Source of the DNA: an uncultured Candidatus Entotheonella sp.
Lineage (GTDB): Bacteria > Tectomicrobia > Entotheonellia > Entotheonellales > Entotheonellaceae
Assembly (NCBI GenBank): GCA_951828535.1
Contig: OX639990.1
Span: 2,219,300-2,283,299, forward strand
Direction of reading: 5' to 3'
DNA: 64,000 nucleotides
The position numbers and the translations under genes were made by a program. The notes under the pieces are model-generated. The model searched no databases, was not told the origin of the DNA, and saw only the letters and a program-made list of their open reading frames with translations. Shown one piece after another: positions 35,389-44,307 of this stretch. The first letter of the stretch is position 1. Every line of letters begins with the position of its first letter.

Positions 35389-35488
35389 GACCATATGGCA
35401 ACCGTTTATAGGCCCTGAGCCTAAACGGTGGTATCGTGCGGCTGAAGGAATCGGCCCCCTAACAAAATTTCTATAACTGGAGTTCACA

Positions 35489-36805
35489 ATGTCAAGATCG
35501 AACTCTTTTCGCCGCACCAAGATAGGCGGTCGCACGCTGCACCCCTCCACGCAAATGATGTCCTACGGATACGAACCGTCCATGTCGGAGGGGGCAGTCA
35601 AACCGCCGGTGTTTCTGACTTCGACATTTGCCTTTCAGTCGGCGGAAAAAGGTGCCGAGTTTTCTGATGTTGTCGCGGGCCGCAAACCGGCGCCACAGGA
35701 CAGCGGTGCCGGCGGTCTGGCTTACAGCCGCTTCAACCATCCCAATACGGAAATCGTTGAGGACAGATTGGCGCTGCTTGATGGTGCGGAAAGCGCGCTG
35801 CTTACCGCATCCGGCATGGCGGCAATCGGCGCGTTGTTCCTGACACTGACCCGGCCGGGCGATGCCGTCGTCCACTACACACCGCTCTACGGTGGAACAG
35901 AGACATTGCTGACCAAAGTCATGACCACTTGGGGGGTGAAATCAATTTCGTTCACCAATGGATTGTCGGAAGCGGCGCTCATCGACGCACTCGAAAAGGC
36001 GGCGCGCCGTGGTCCGGTGAAGATGCTTTATCTGGAAACCCCGGCGAACCCCACCAATGCCATCATTGATCTCGCCATGACACGGCAAGTGATCGACCAA
36101 TGGTCACAGACGACCGGTCAGCGGCCGGTAATTGCCTGCGACAACACCATGCTGGGGCCGGTTTTCCAAAAACCCATCGGACTTGGCATCGATATCTGCA
36201 TCTACTCGTTGACCAAATATGTCGGTGGGCACAGCGACTTGATTGCCGGTGGCATAACCGGATCTCGCGAGCTCTTAACGCCCATTCGCCTAACCCGCAG
36301 CGCCTTTGGTTTTCAACTTGATCCGCACTCCTCCTGGATGCTTTCCAGATCCTTGGAGACCCTGTCCTTGCGCATGGAAAGGGCTGCTCAGTCCGGGTCG
36401 CAAGTCGCGGCGTGGCTGGCTCAGAACACCATCGTTCCCTGCAAGGTGCTCCACTTTGAGCATTCGGCAAACCCGAAGGAGGCTGAGATATATGCGGCGC
36501 AGTGCACCGGACCCGGATCAACCTTCTCCATCGTGATCGAAGATGACCGGTCGCTCGCCTTTCGTATCCTGAACGAATTGAGCCTGTTCAAACTTGCCGT
36601 CAGCTTGGGCGGTACCGAGTCGTTGATCTGTCATCCGGCTTCCACGACCCATTCAGGCGTGCCCCTGGAAAATCGCCGTGCCGCGGGCATAACCGATGGC
36701 CTTATCCGGCTTTCGATCGGATTGGAGCACCCGGAAGACCTCATTGAGGATCTCAAACAGGCTTTCACCAAAGCGGCGCAGGGCGATCTGTCATTGGTGG
36801 GATAG
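35489..36805 (+). CDS. Cys/Met metabolism PLP enzyme (methionine gamma-lyase / cystathionine gamma-synthase family)
   Basis: A 438 aa fold-type I PLP enzyme that acts on sulfur amino acids. Family motifs include YSRFNHPNTEIVEDRLALLDGAE, SGMAAIGAL, YGGTETLL, LETPANPTN, DNTMLGPVFQKP, the Schiff-base lysine in YSLTKYVGGHSD, and SLGGTESLICHPAS. The N-terminal extension of about 30 residues and HSSWMLSRSLETLSLRME resemble the methionine gamma-lyase-like bacterial subgroup. A TGGAG site precedes the ATG. The exact reaction cannot be decided by eye. It lies between two transposable-element loci and appears monocistronic. Confidence 0.87.
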   Translation: MSRSNSFRRTKIGGRTLHPSTQMMSYGYEPSMSEGAVKPPVFLTSTFAFQSAEKGAEFSDVVAGRKPAPQDSGAGGLAYSRFNHPNTEIVEDRLALLDGAESALLTASGMAAIGALFLTLTRPGDAVVHYTPLYGGTETLLTKVMTTWGVKSISFTNGLSEAALIDALEKAARRGPVKMLYLETPANPTNAIIDLAMTRQVIDQWSQTTGQRPVIACDNTMLGPVFQKPIGLGIDICIYSLTKYVGGHSDLIAGGITGSRELLTPIRLTRSAFGFQLDPHSSWMLSRSLETLSLRMERAAQSGSQVAAWLAQNTIVPCKVLHFEHSANPKEAEIYAAQCTGPGSTFSIVIEDDRSLAFRILNELSLFKLAVSLGGTESLICHPASTTHSGVPLENRRAAGITDGLIRLSIGLEHPEDLIEDLKQAFTKAAQGDLSLVG

Positions 36806-37162
36806 ATGCCGAAAACGGAAGGATGAAACCCTCACTGCGTACGCGGGTGGAGCCCCTGGGAGTACGACCGAAAGGCTGGTATCGGTTTTCCCATGATTCA
36901 GTTCTTCAGCGTCAATACAAGGCTGCCGGAATCTCGAAAACACAATCCCATAGGTGGGTAACTCGCTGCTGTCCCTGAATATGAGTATATACCCTGCTTC
37001 GCTGATCCAAATCGTATAGTCCTTGGCCTGAGTGCCTGATTCGACGTGGCATTCCATCCTGACCCGGCCGTATCGTCTCGGTCGTGGACTCATTGTTCAA
37101 TGACAGAACGGACTTGCGTTTCAAAATTCAGATGCGCCACAACGGCCTCTGGGCGTAAGGGT
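36806..37162. other. Intergenic region without a supported gene
   Basis: This stretch upstream of the IS element contains only short open frames on the minus strand (36791-37093 and 36912-37124) with no motif I can recognise. They overlap each other and the preceding gene. It may hold remnants displaced by the insertion. Confidence 0.4.
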
Positions 37163-37229
37163 CTGGTGACCTAGCCCCTTGAATCCGGGCCACGGGGATG
37201 TAGAGTCCATTGTAGGGAGGATGGGCTCT

Positions 37230-37493
37230 ATGAAGCGCAGATTAACGGACCAGCAGATCATCGGTATGATCCGGGAGCAGGAGGCGGGGCTGAAGACTTC
37301 CGAGGTCTGCCGCAAATACGGCATCAGCGACGCCACCTTCTACAAGTACAAGGCCAAGTACGGGGGCATGAGCGTCTCCGATGCGAGGAGGCTGCGCGCC
37401 CTGGAGGCGGAAAACGCCAGGCTCAAGCGCCTTCTGGCCGATGCCATGCTCGACAATGCCGCTCTGAGGGATCTCACGACAAAAAACTTCTGA
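37230..37493 (+). CDS. IS3-family transposase OrfA
   Basis: An 87 aa DNA-binding subunit with the transposase_8 helix-turn-helix ([27 protein letters not shown]) and a C-terminal leucine-zipper segment ([20 protein letters not shown]). It recognises the terminal repeats of the IS. ATG 37230 is preferred over ATG 37221 because of the AGGGAGG position. Near its 3' end lies the heptamer A-AAA-AAC (37481-37487), which would permit a -1 shift into orfB. Confidence 0.9.
   Translation: MKRRLTDQQIIGMIREQEAGLKTSEVCRKYGISDATFYKYKAKYGGMSVSDARRLRALEAENARLKRLLADAMLDNAALRDLTTKNF
37481..37487 (+). promoter_or_regulatory. Slippery heptamer for -1 programmed frameshifting (orfA to orfB)
   Basis: The sequence A-AAA-AAC is in the orfA zero frame (ACA AAA AAC TTC TGA). 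After a -1 slip the frame continues AAA CTT CTG ACG CCC GAC, the normal K-L-L-T-P-D-A-K linker of IS3-family OrfAB fusions. The orfA stop follows 6 nt later. Confidence 0.8.
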
Positions 37494-37525
37494 CGCCCGA
37501 CGCCAAGCGGGTAGCCGTTCGGCAG

Positions 37526-38404
37526 GTGATGACTGTACACGGCTTGAGCGAGCGGCGGGCGTGTCAACTGGTTGGGCTGGATCGCTCCACGTTCCAGTAT
37601 TACAAGAAGACGGGTACGGACGCAGTCCTGAGGGAGCGGCTCAAGACGATGGCCGGCGAACGCCGCCGCTTCGGCTACCGGCGCCTGGGCATCCTGTTAC
37701 ACCGCGAGGGCTTCGTGGTTAATCACAAGAAGCTCTTTCGCCTTTACCGTGAAGAGGATCTGGCGGTGCGGCGCCGGCGGGGCCGCAAGCGGGCTTTGGG
37801 GACGCGCAGGCCCACAATCGTGCCGAGTCGCCCCAATGAACGCTGGAGCCTGGATTTCGTCTCTGACAGCCTTGCCGAAGGGCGAAAGTTCCGAGCCTTG
37901 TGCATCGTCGATGACTTCTCGCGCGAAGCGCTGGCCATCGTGGCGGACTTCTCGCTATCAGGCGTTCGAGTGGTACGAGAGTTGGACCGACTTGTCTCGG
38001 TGCGTGGCAGGCCTGTCCTGATTGTCTCGGACAACGGTACCGAGTTGACCAGTCACGCTGTTCTCAAGTGGTCGAGGGACACCCGGATCGACTGGCATTA
38101 CATTGCGCCCGGCAAGCCGACCCAGAATGCTTTTGTGGAGAGCTTCAACGGCCGGTTTCGGGACGAATGCCTGAACGAGCATCTGTTCAGCACGTTGTCT
38201 GAGGCGCGCCATCTGATTGAAGACTGGAGGCGGGACTACAACACTCTTCGGCCGCACAGCTCGTTAGGCGGCCTGTCGCCAAGCATCTACGCCGACCTCA
38301 GGCGCGTGCCTCGACCTGCCTTGGCTGAACTGTATCAGGGCACTGGCGAGAAGGCTCGGATCGCAATGTCGAAAGAAGCAGCAACCATGAACAGACTCTA
38401 CTGA
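37526..38404 (+). CDS. IS3-family transposase OrfB (DDE integrase domain)
   Basis: 292 aa from the ATG. In the OrfAB fusion the frame starts earlier, at the slippery site. It contains an HTH_21-like region ([16 protein letters not shown]) and an rve integrase core with the DDE triad: D in WSLDFVSD, D in VSDNGTE, and E in [19 protein letters not shown], plus the [12 protein letters not shown] tail typical of the IS407 group. There are no internal stops, so the transposase is probably functional. Confidence 0.93.
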   Translation: MMTVHGLSERRACQLVGLDRSTFQYYKKTGTDAVLRERLKTMAGERRRFGYRRLGILLHREGFVVNHKKLFRLYREEDLAVRRRRGRKRALGTRRPTIVPSRPNERWSLDFVSDSLAEGRKFRALCIVDDFSREALAIVADFSLSGVRVVRELDRLVSVRGRPVLIVSDNGTELTSHAVLKWSRDTRIDWHYIAPGKPTQNAFVESFNGRFRDECLNEHLFSTLSEARHLIEDWRRDYNTLRPHSSLGGLSPSIYADLRRVPRPALAELYQGTGEKARIAMSKEAATMNRLY

Positions 38405-38523
38405 CCGGTGGCGGGCATCAGGGGGCAGGGTCACTGGCCCAAAATAAGTTAAATGAGTCATACAAGTGATTGATTTCTATGACAATGTGAGAGGGGACAA
38501 CTTCCCAGGTAAGGAAAACACCG

Positions 38524-39615
38524 ATGAACACCCAGTGGTTACTCGCTCGCACGCCGCCCGGCGGGCTGCCGGTGGACGACGATTTCAGGCTGACTGAGAC
38601 ATCCATCCCCAGCCCTGGTGCCAACCAGATGCTGACGCGCACGATCTACCTGTCGCTGGACCCGTATCAATGGGGCAGGCGGCGCAGCGGCCTGGAAGCC
38701 GTTGGCGAGGTCTGTCACGGGCGTACCGTTTCGCAGGTGGTTGAGAGCAACCTGCCGACCTACCGTGAGGGCGATTTCGTCTTCAACACGAACGGCTGGC
38801 AGGCTTATGGCCTCACGGGCGAGGGTATCTCGATATTTACCTACATGCTTCCCCGCAAGATCGATCCTGCCCTGGCGCCCATCTCCACAGCCGTCGGCGT
38901 GCTGGGCATGCTCGGCCTAACGGCCTACGCAGGCATGTACGTCCAGTGTGCGCCCAAAGCCGGGGAGACGGTCGTGGTGTCGGCGGCTTCCGGTGGGGTC
39001 GGGCAGATCGCCGGCCAGATTGCCAAGCTTTGCGGCTGTCGGGTGGTGGGGATCGCCGGTGCCCCGAACAAGTGTGCCTTCGTTACCGACGTCCTGGGTT
39101 TCGACGCCTGCGTGTCGCACAAAAGTCCGGATTTGCCGGAAGCGCTGGCCGCGGCCTGCCCTGACGGCGTTGACGCGTACTTCGAGAACGTTGGCGGCAA
39201 GGTATTCCAAGCCGTCCTGCCGCTACTCAACCCGCGCTCACGCATCAGCCTCTGCGGCCTGGTCTCTCAGTACGGCAACCCGTCCCTTGATGACGCGCAT
39301 GAGGCGTGGCGTAACCAGGGGCAGGCTACGTTTCAGCGCCAAAACGTGGCCGTGCATCAGCTTGTTGTCGGGAACTTCGTGGCCGCGCACCAGACCCGGT
39401 TTCTCGCCGAAATGGCCGATTGGGTTCGGGACGGGCTGATCAAATACAAAGAGGACTTGTGGCCGGGGCTGCGGCAAGCTCCCACGGCGTTCCGGGCCAT
39501 GCTGGAGGGCGGCAACTTCGGGAAGACACTGGTGGGCGTTGGGGACGACCCCACACTTGACGAAAACCTGAAGGCCCGGCGGGCAAGCGATAACGTGCTG
39601 GGGGCGGTGGCTTGA
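38524..39615 (+). CDS. NADP-dependent MDR oxidoreductase (CurA/leukotriene B4 dehydrogenase-like)
   Basis: A 363 aa zinc-free medium-chain reductase. It lacks the zinc cysteines, begins with a substrate-lobe sequence (LTRTIYLSLDPYQWGR) typical of curcumin/double-bond reductases, and has the NADP-binding loop SAASGGVGQIAGQIAK plus FENVGGKVFQAVLPLL. These enzymes reduce alpha,beta-unsaturated carbonyls or quinones. An AGGTAAGG stretch lies about 15 nt before the ATG at 38524. It starts 87 bp after the IS target duplication, so its original promoter may have been displaced by the IS. Confidence 0.87.
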   Translation: MNTQWLLARTPPGGLPVDDDFRLTETSIPSPGANQMLTRTIYLSLDPYQWGRRRSGLEAVGEVCHGRTVSQVVESNLPTYREGDFVFNTNGWQAYGLTGEGISIFTYMLPRKIDPALAPISTAVGVLGMLGLTAYAGMYVQCAPKAGETVVVSAASGGVGQIAGQIAKLCGCRVVGIAGAPNKCAFVTDVLGFDACVSHKSPDLPEALAAACPDGVDAYFENVGGKVFQAVLPLLNPRSRISLCGLVSQYGNPSLDDAHEAWRNQGQATFQRQNVAVHQLVVGNFVAAHQTRFLAEMADWVRDGLIKYKEDLWPGLRQAPTAFRAMLEGGNFGKTLVGVGDDPTLDENLKARRASDNVLGAVA

Positions 39616-39702
39616 ATGGCCGGATAGGTCTTCGGATCACGCTGTGCTGAACGGCAAACTTACCCTCGTGTTGAAACCACATATCAGAGCGGAAGGAGAC
39701 CC

Positions 39703-40161
39703 TTGGCAGTGGCTGGATTGTATTTCGAGGAATTCACCGTTGGCCAGACGTTCAAGCATCAACCCGGTCGCACGGTGACGGAAGCGGACAACGTGCTGTT
39801 CACCACCATGACGATGAACCCGCAGCCGCTGCACCTGGACGCGGCGTTTGCCAGTCAGACGGAATTCGGGCAGCGGCTGGTGAACAGCCTGCTGACGCTG
39901 GGGATTGCCGTGGGGCTCTCGGTGGGAGACACGACGCTGGGAACGACGGTGGCCAATCTGGGATTCGACAAGATCGAATTCCCGAAGCCCGTGTTCCACG
40001 GCGATACGCTATACATCGAGACGGAAATCATGGACAAGCGGGAGTCGCGGTCGCGCCCGGACGCCGGGGTGGTGTTTTTCGAGCACCGCGCGACCAACCA
40101 GCGCGAGGAGCTGGTGGCGCGAATTCGCCGGGCGGGCTTGATGCGGAAGAAACCGGTATGA
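39703..40161 (+). CDS. MaoC-family hot-dog dehydratase
   Basis: A 152 aa hot-dog-fold protein. The hydratase-2 motif is present in altered form ([22 protein letters not shown]; catalytic D of the usual D-x-N-P-x-H replaced by M-N-P-Q-P-L-H). The rest, including [17 protein letters not shown], is typical of MaoC-like acyl-CoA dehydratases such as mesaconyl- or methylfumaryl-CoA hydratases. It starts at TTG 39703 (GAAGGAGA upstream) or GTG 39709. Its last 180 bp are duplicated at 44306-44485 on the far side of the restriction-modification cassette. Confidence 0.85.
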   Translation: MAVAGLYFEEFTVGQTFKHQPGRTVTEADNVLFTTMTMNPQPLHLDAAFASQTEFGQRLVNSLLTLGIAVGLSVGDTTLGTTVANLGFDKIEFPKPVFHGDTLYIETEIMDKRESRSRPDAGVVFFEHRATNQREELVARIRRAGLMRKKPV

Positions 40162-40225
40162 GGACCGGACGGGGTGGTCTAATCGTCGTCCTCGCAGAGC
40201 GCCCGCAGCATGGCCCAAGGGTAGA
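39982..40225. repeat. Direct repeat copy A: maoC 3' end plus DUF971 3' end
   Basis: These 244 bp match 44306-44553 in the same orientation at about 90% identity, with a few small indels near the maoC stop codon. The copy covers the end of maoC and the last 15 codons of the convergent DUF971 gene, then stops abruptly at 40225. Confidence 0.9.
40179..40225 (-). pseudogene. DUF971 gene 3' fragment
   Basis: On the minus strand the fragment reads YPWAMLRALCEDDD-stop, identical to the end of the intact DUF971 protein at 44507. Only the last 15 codons remain because the inserted cassette begins immediately after. It shows that maoC and DUF971 were convergent neighbours before the insertion. Confidence 0.88.
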
Positions 40226-40332
40226 CAGGCCATTAGAACACGCCCGTATGTTCGACAGGAAACCAGCAGCCTAGCAGCATAACCTATTCCTGGACCTCCA
40301 TACCCACGTCATTCGCGGCCATCGTAAGCCTA

Positions 40333-41043
40333 CTACATCACCACTATGAGATGATGGCATTGAAATGGACCGGATACAAAGCCGAGTTGTGTAAGTTTCC
40401 GGGAGTGATCAGAAATTCGATGGCTGCGCGTACTGAAAGTGCCAAGAGGGCGCAGGGTACAAGCCAAAGCGACCTCAATCTTCCCAAAAGCCCTTGCTGG
40501 CGAACCGCGGAGCAGATATCCAAGCATGGCGGCACTACTGGTATAGGGTGCATACCGACCAGTTAGAAACTCGTTTTTCACAGCCTTCACATATTCGGCG
40601 ATGGTGTTGTCGTTAGGAAGGACTTTTGCTTCCAATGGCCACATAACCTTGCGATTCTGGTGGAGGACGAAAGCCATGTCGTATTGTGGGGGCTGGGCGG
40701 GAGCTGGTTGTCGAGTCGCAAATTCATAGGGTCCGTGTTGGATATCGTAAGGTTCATCTCCAGAGAGACGTTGACGGATGCAAGGTTCCAAAAGCTGGGT
40801 AATCGCACGCTCTAGTTCGTCTTCAGGCTCAGTCATATCAATATGATGAAGGAGATCCACGAGAGCATCGTATCCACCCCACACTGCCTGCAGCATTTGC
40901 TCGACAGCGTCGTCTAACCAACCCTGAGCCAGTCTGGCGTACTCCGCTTCGTCAGGCCATTGCAAATCGAAAGGGGTTTGTCGACGTGTCTGAATACGTC
41001 GCCCGCGGCTCACTCGACTCCAGGCCTCCCATTTTGCTGCCAC
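40333..41043 (-). CDS. Probable PD-(D/E)XK restriction endonuclease, partner of the adjacent methyltransferase
   Basis: A 236 aa protein. Residues ~125-150 contain YDMAFVL followed 12 residues after the Asp by PLEAKVL, a D-x(n)-E-x-K nuclease core. The next helix, NTIAEYVKAVKNEFLTGRY, fits the alpha-helix after the catalytic strand. Its GTG start overlaps the end of the methyltransferase gene by 34 nt, so translation is coupled. Position, size and motif argue for the restriction subunit of a two-gene restriction-modification system. No close family is recognised by eye. A phage-triggered non-cognate nuclease is an alternative. Confidence 0.65.
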   Translation of the reverse strand: MAAKWEAWSRVSRGRRIQTRRQTPFDLQWPDEAEYARLAQGWLDDAVEQMLQAVWGGYDALVDLLHHIDMTEPEDELERAITQLLEPCIRQRLSGDEPYDIQHGPYEFATRQPAPAQPPQYDMAFVLHQNRKVMWPLEAKVLPNDNTIAEYVKAVKNEFLTGRYAPYTSSAAMLGYLLRGSPARAFGKIEVALACTLRPLGTFSTRSHRISDHSRKLTQLGFVSGPFQCHHLIVVM

Positions 41044-44000
41044 TGCATGATCTCTAGGCTGACTTCGTCTGCGTCCCGCAAAGCAATAGACCGACTCCAG
41101 TAGCGGGCTTGGTCCGGCTTGACAATGAAAACTGTCGGTATTCGCTCCCCTTGCTCTTCCAGAATATCGAAAACTCGAGCGACACGACGAAAACGGATTC
41201 CTTGTTCATCCCCTCCCTCCAAAAGACGATACACACAACGCAATCGCTCAGCCAACGCACCACTTTGAATAAGCTCAACCATAATTTCACGGCGGCGTGG
41301 CCAATTGAGATGGACCGCGACAAGACGAACGGGTAGACGCTGGTGGGTGGATTCCTCAAACACAGTTGCACAAACCTGTTTGTCCTCTCCAAAGCCGGCT
41401 CGCAGGACTCGTAAGAACCAGTCGCAATAAGAATGGAGCTCAGACTCTTCCGATTTTTTGTCACCCCTCCTACGGGTGGGCAACCGACCTGGGGAGTTAG
41501 CACCACCCTTAAAATCCGGCAATGTATAACGTAGGGCGTCTTCCACCAAGGCCCATTCAGATTCTTTTAGAGTAAATGACTCCCGGATGCGCTGGTCCAC
41601 GTCTGGAAATGTCTTTATTCCATCCAACAGTTCGCTGGTTGGTTTAGGGCAGGGAACTGTGAGAAGTTCCGTCATGTTGGTAGAGGGACGATAATTTGCA
41701 AACTGAGCACTGCGGAGCAAGAGATAATAGACGGCAAGGCGGCTATTGTAACTCAGACACGCAGCTTCCAGAATCGCTTGGTCTTGTTCTTCCGTACTAA
41801 TACTAACGTAGCTATCGGAGCAGAGAACACCGCTGCCAGAAGGCTCGACAATTGCCGCTCTGAACCGCTGTCCCTTGACTGTCCATGATTGTTTGACGAT
41901 CAACTGTTTTGGCTCGAAGGCGGAGAAATCTGTGGAGTCTTTTTCATGCGTCAATAGGTCATCATTCATGTCAAGCATTTCTGGAGGCAAGGATAAAAAA
42001 CAATTTTCAGGAAAATCAGCAGTTGCAAGGATGGGACGGTGAAGGATAACGGGCTGCGATTTGGCTCGATTTCCCCTGATAATGCCTCGGCGTTTCCGTA
42101 TTCTACCTTGCGCCGCATACTTGGCGAGTGTTGGCCATTGTCCTAGCCGACGAAGAAGAGCCAAATCGCGCCGTCCTCCCCACATGAGGGTAATCCATAC
42201 AAAGGGGTCATGCGCTGCCTCTTCAGGGCTCAATTCATGGATATCGTATGGGTCAATAATGATTCGGTAGTCATCATCGCCACTGTTCTTTGCAGGTTTA
42301 GGAAACATGTAAACTAATGGTTCATCTGGTTCATCCGAAAGAGGTGTGGGACGAAGTGTGACCAGGGCTGCCGGGCCAATCACTTTCTTAAACAAGCCAA
42401 AACGAAGAGCTGAAAAGTTGACAACCTCAGTTACTCGAAAATTCTCGAATAGTCGCTTGCGCAGAGCTTGTGCGGGTGACGAACTATTGAATAAAAGAGT
42501 CCCAACGGGTTGAAGAAGGGAAACCTGCCCCGATGGTTTGACCAAATCAGCAGACTTGGCTAGAAACAATGGGCCGATGTCGCCATATGAAATGGGCCAT
42601 TCATGTAGCCGTGCCCATTCCTTGGCCGCGCGTGTGGTCGTGTTTTTCCCCCAAGGCGGATTGCCAATGATAATATCATATCGTTTCACGTCCCCCTTTG
42701 TTCGCAGTCCTGAGATATCTTCACAAAAGAAATCCTTTGATATGAGACGCTGGCCTCGCAGAATCGGAAAATGAACATCCTGCCAATAACGCCGGGGGTC
42801 GATTTCGTCACACATTGCCAGATATAGACTGAATGAGGCGACACGCACGGCCTCAGAATCGATGTCCACACCGACTAAATTCTGTTCGAGCAAGGAGCGG
42901 AGGGTGTCACTGCTGATGGGCTGTTGAGGGTGAGCTCGTTTCCAGCGATGGACAAGCCGTTGAAAGGCTTTGACGAGAAATATGCCGGAGCCACAGGCAG
43001 GGTCAAGTATTTTTAGATCCCACTCTTCTTCGCCCCAAGGTAAAACACCGTCAAGTACAAAATCTGCCAAATAGCCTGGCGTGTAGACCGTGCCCGGCCT
43101 GGGTGTGACAAAGGCTTCGTAGATGCTACTAATGAATTCGAGTGGGACCGTGTCAAAAGAATAGGCTGGCCAAATGGAATGTTGCCCAGAGCAGAGCTGT
43201 AAGTGCCCCTCAACAAAATCGCTTAGCAGGCGTAAATGCTCAGGGTGCACACTCTGCATTTCGGCTTCCCATTCCTGTTCTTGATTCTCTGGGCTAAAGC
43301 CTTTTCCAGGAAACAAGTCGCCGTTGAAATGATGATCAAGATGCCGGAATAGGCGATAGCTATCGGCATGGTTCGCGAGAATCTCGCCCAGGGTTGTATA
43401 AGACCCAAACAATATCTCTCGCTTGCGAAGTTCACTCAGATACTCAGAACTTAGGGCGGCCTCGCCGTTGGAATCCCGACGGTGAAAGAGAAACTGGATA
43501 AAGATGGTACGAGCTAAAAGGCTGTGAATAATATGGTATGCAAGTCCTTTCTGATGGAGTTGATCGCGTACGCTGTCTAGATTCTCCAGTAGCAAATTAT
43601 CAGCACGATTTTCACTGAGAAAACGCCGTCGATGTTCACGGACAAAACGACCGCTTGCGAGTTCCAACCAAGATAAGGCATACGTCGCCTGATCAGAGAT
43701 GGAGCCCGGCAGTTGTTCCGATGGATTTTTGAAATAATGGCGCGCCTCAGAAATTTCCGAAGGCAGCGTATCATCACCATGAGATGCTTGGCTTGGCTTC
43801 TCGCAGCAGGTGAATGCCCTAACCTGATGCGGCTCAACTATTAGCAGAGTCGGCGTGCGGCTGAAATTCCAGGCGAGGCGTTGGAGTTCTGCAAGCGTCT
43901 GTGGCGGCGCAAAACGAGGGAATACGCAGACTAACGCAACAGGAGGCTGAGTTTCGATGGCCATTGGATCTGGGGAGAGTGTACCTACCTGTACATCTTC

Positions 44001-44141
44001 TGTTCCGTCAAAGAATTTAAGAGATTGACCAATCTTTTCTCGGGCCAAAGCAACGTTCACAGCAGCCCCCGCGCCTGGGGGATCAAGGATCAACTGCTCG
44101 CTCGGCCATCCGAGCTCGTGCTCGGTTTGTGTCAGACTCAT
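41010..44141 (-). CDS. N6-adenine DNA methyltransferase (large, Eco57I/PglX-like)
   Basis: A 1043 aa gamma-type DNA adenine methyltransferase. SAM motif I is LDPACGSGIFLVKAF (about residue 379), motif IV is DIIIGNPPWGKN (about 493, the catalytic NPPW), and the C-terminal ~450 residues form target-recognition and spacer regions. The first ~350 residues look like an inactive type-I-R-like or helical domain. No helicase or BREX genes are nearby, so with the downstream nuclease this is best read as a stand-alone restriction-modification pair. ATG 44141 is chosen; the frame is open 55 codons further, into the duplicated maoC boundary. Codon use and GC are lower than in neighbours. Confidence 0.87.
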   Translation of the reverse strand: MSLTQTEHELGWPSEQLILDPPGAGAAVNVALAREKIGQSLKFFDGTEDVQVGTLSPDPMAIETQPPVALVCVFPRFAPPQTLAELQRLAWNFSRTPTLLIVEPHQVRAFTCCEKPSQASHGDDTLPSEISEARHYFKNPSEQLPGSISDQATYALSWLELASGRFVREHRRRFLSENRADNLLLENLDSVRDQLHQKGLAYHIIHSLLARTIFIQFLFHRRDSNGEAALSSEYLSELRKREILFGSYTTLGEILANHADSYRLFRHLDHHFNGDLFPGKGFSPENQEQEWEAEMQSVHPEHLRLLSDFVEGHLQLCSGQHSIWPAYSFDTVPLEFISSIYEAFVTPRPGTVYTPGYLADFVLDGVLPWGEEEWDLKILDPACGSGIFLVKAFQRLVHRWKRAHPQQPISSDTLRSLLEQNLVGVDIDSEAVRVASFSLYLAMCDEIDPRRYWQDVHFPILRGQRLISKDFFCEDISGLRTKGDVKRYDIIIGNPPWGKNTTTRAAKEWARLHEWPISYGDIGPLFLAKSADLVKPSGQVSLLQPVGTLLFNSSSPAQALRKRLFENFRVTEVVNFSALRFGLFKKVIGPAALVTLRPTPLSDEPDEPLVYMFPKPAKNSGDDDYRIIIDPYDIHELSPEEAAHDPFVWITLMWGGRRDLALLRRLGQWPTLAKYAAQGRIRKRRGIIRGNRAKSQPVILHRPILATADFPENCFLSLPPEMLDMNDDLLTHEKDSTDFSAFEPKQLIVKQSWTVKGQRFRAAIVEPSGSGVLCSDSYVSISTEEQDQAILEAACLSYNSRLAVYYLLLRSAQFANYRPSTNMTELLTVPCPKPTSELLDGIKTFPDVDQRIRESFTLKESEWALVEDALRYTLPDFKGGANSPGRLPTRRRGDKKSEESELHSYCDWFLRVLRAGFGEDKQVCATVFEESTHQRLPVRLVAVHLNWPRRREIMVELIQSGALAERLRCVYRLLEGGDEQGIRFRRVARVFDILEEQGERIPTVFIVKPDQARYWSRSIALRDADEVSLEIMQWQQNGRPGVE

Positions 44142-44271
44142 GGCGATTTCACTTATTTCAATTTTCTTAGTTTTGTGACCATTCAGGTGCAGGCGTGTCA
44201 GTCGGGCGTGGGTAACAAAACCATCACACAAAGTCAAGTCTGATATGACCGGACACAGCATAACCGCACAT

Positions 44272-44307
44272 GGTGTCACCCGTTTAACATCTGCAACAGG
44301 TGACACC
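44272..44307. repeat. Inverted repeat at the right edge of the RM cassette
   Basis: GGTGTCACC (44272-44280) and GGTGACACC (44299-44307) are perfect 9 bp complements with an 18 bp spacer. The right arm ends exactly where similarity to maoC begins (44306). It lies upstream of the methyltransferase, so it may be an operator or a recombination end. Confidence 0.6.

Larger units (their letters stand above)
37167..38433 (+). mobile_element. IS3-family (IS407-like) insertion sequence, apparently complete
   Basis: A 1267 bp element bounded by imperfect terminal inverted repeats beginning TGACC (left TGACCTAGCCCCTTGA; right, reverse-complemented, TGACCCTGCCCCCTGA). It is flanked on both sides by the 4 bp target duplication CTGG (37163-37166 and 38434-38437). 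It encodes orfA and orfB in overlapping frames joined by a slippery heptamer. Intact ends, target duplication and open frames suggest recent, possibly active insertion. Confidence 0.92.

Noticed and set aside
36791-37124. Two short minus-strand frames upstream of the IS element
   Set aside because: They overlap each other and the preceding gene, lack ribosome sites I trust and show no family resemblance.
41010-44141. BREX or DISARM system
   Set aside because: The methyltransferase resembles PglX-type proteins, but none of the helicase, ATPase, phosphatase or BrxL/Lon genes are nearby; a two-gene restriction-modification unit is simpler.
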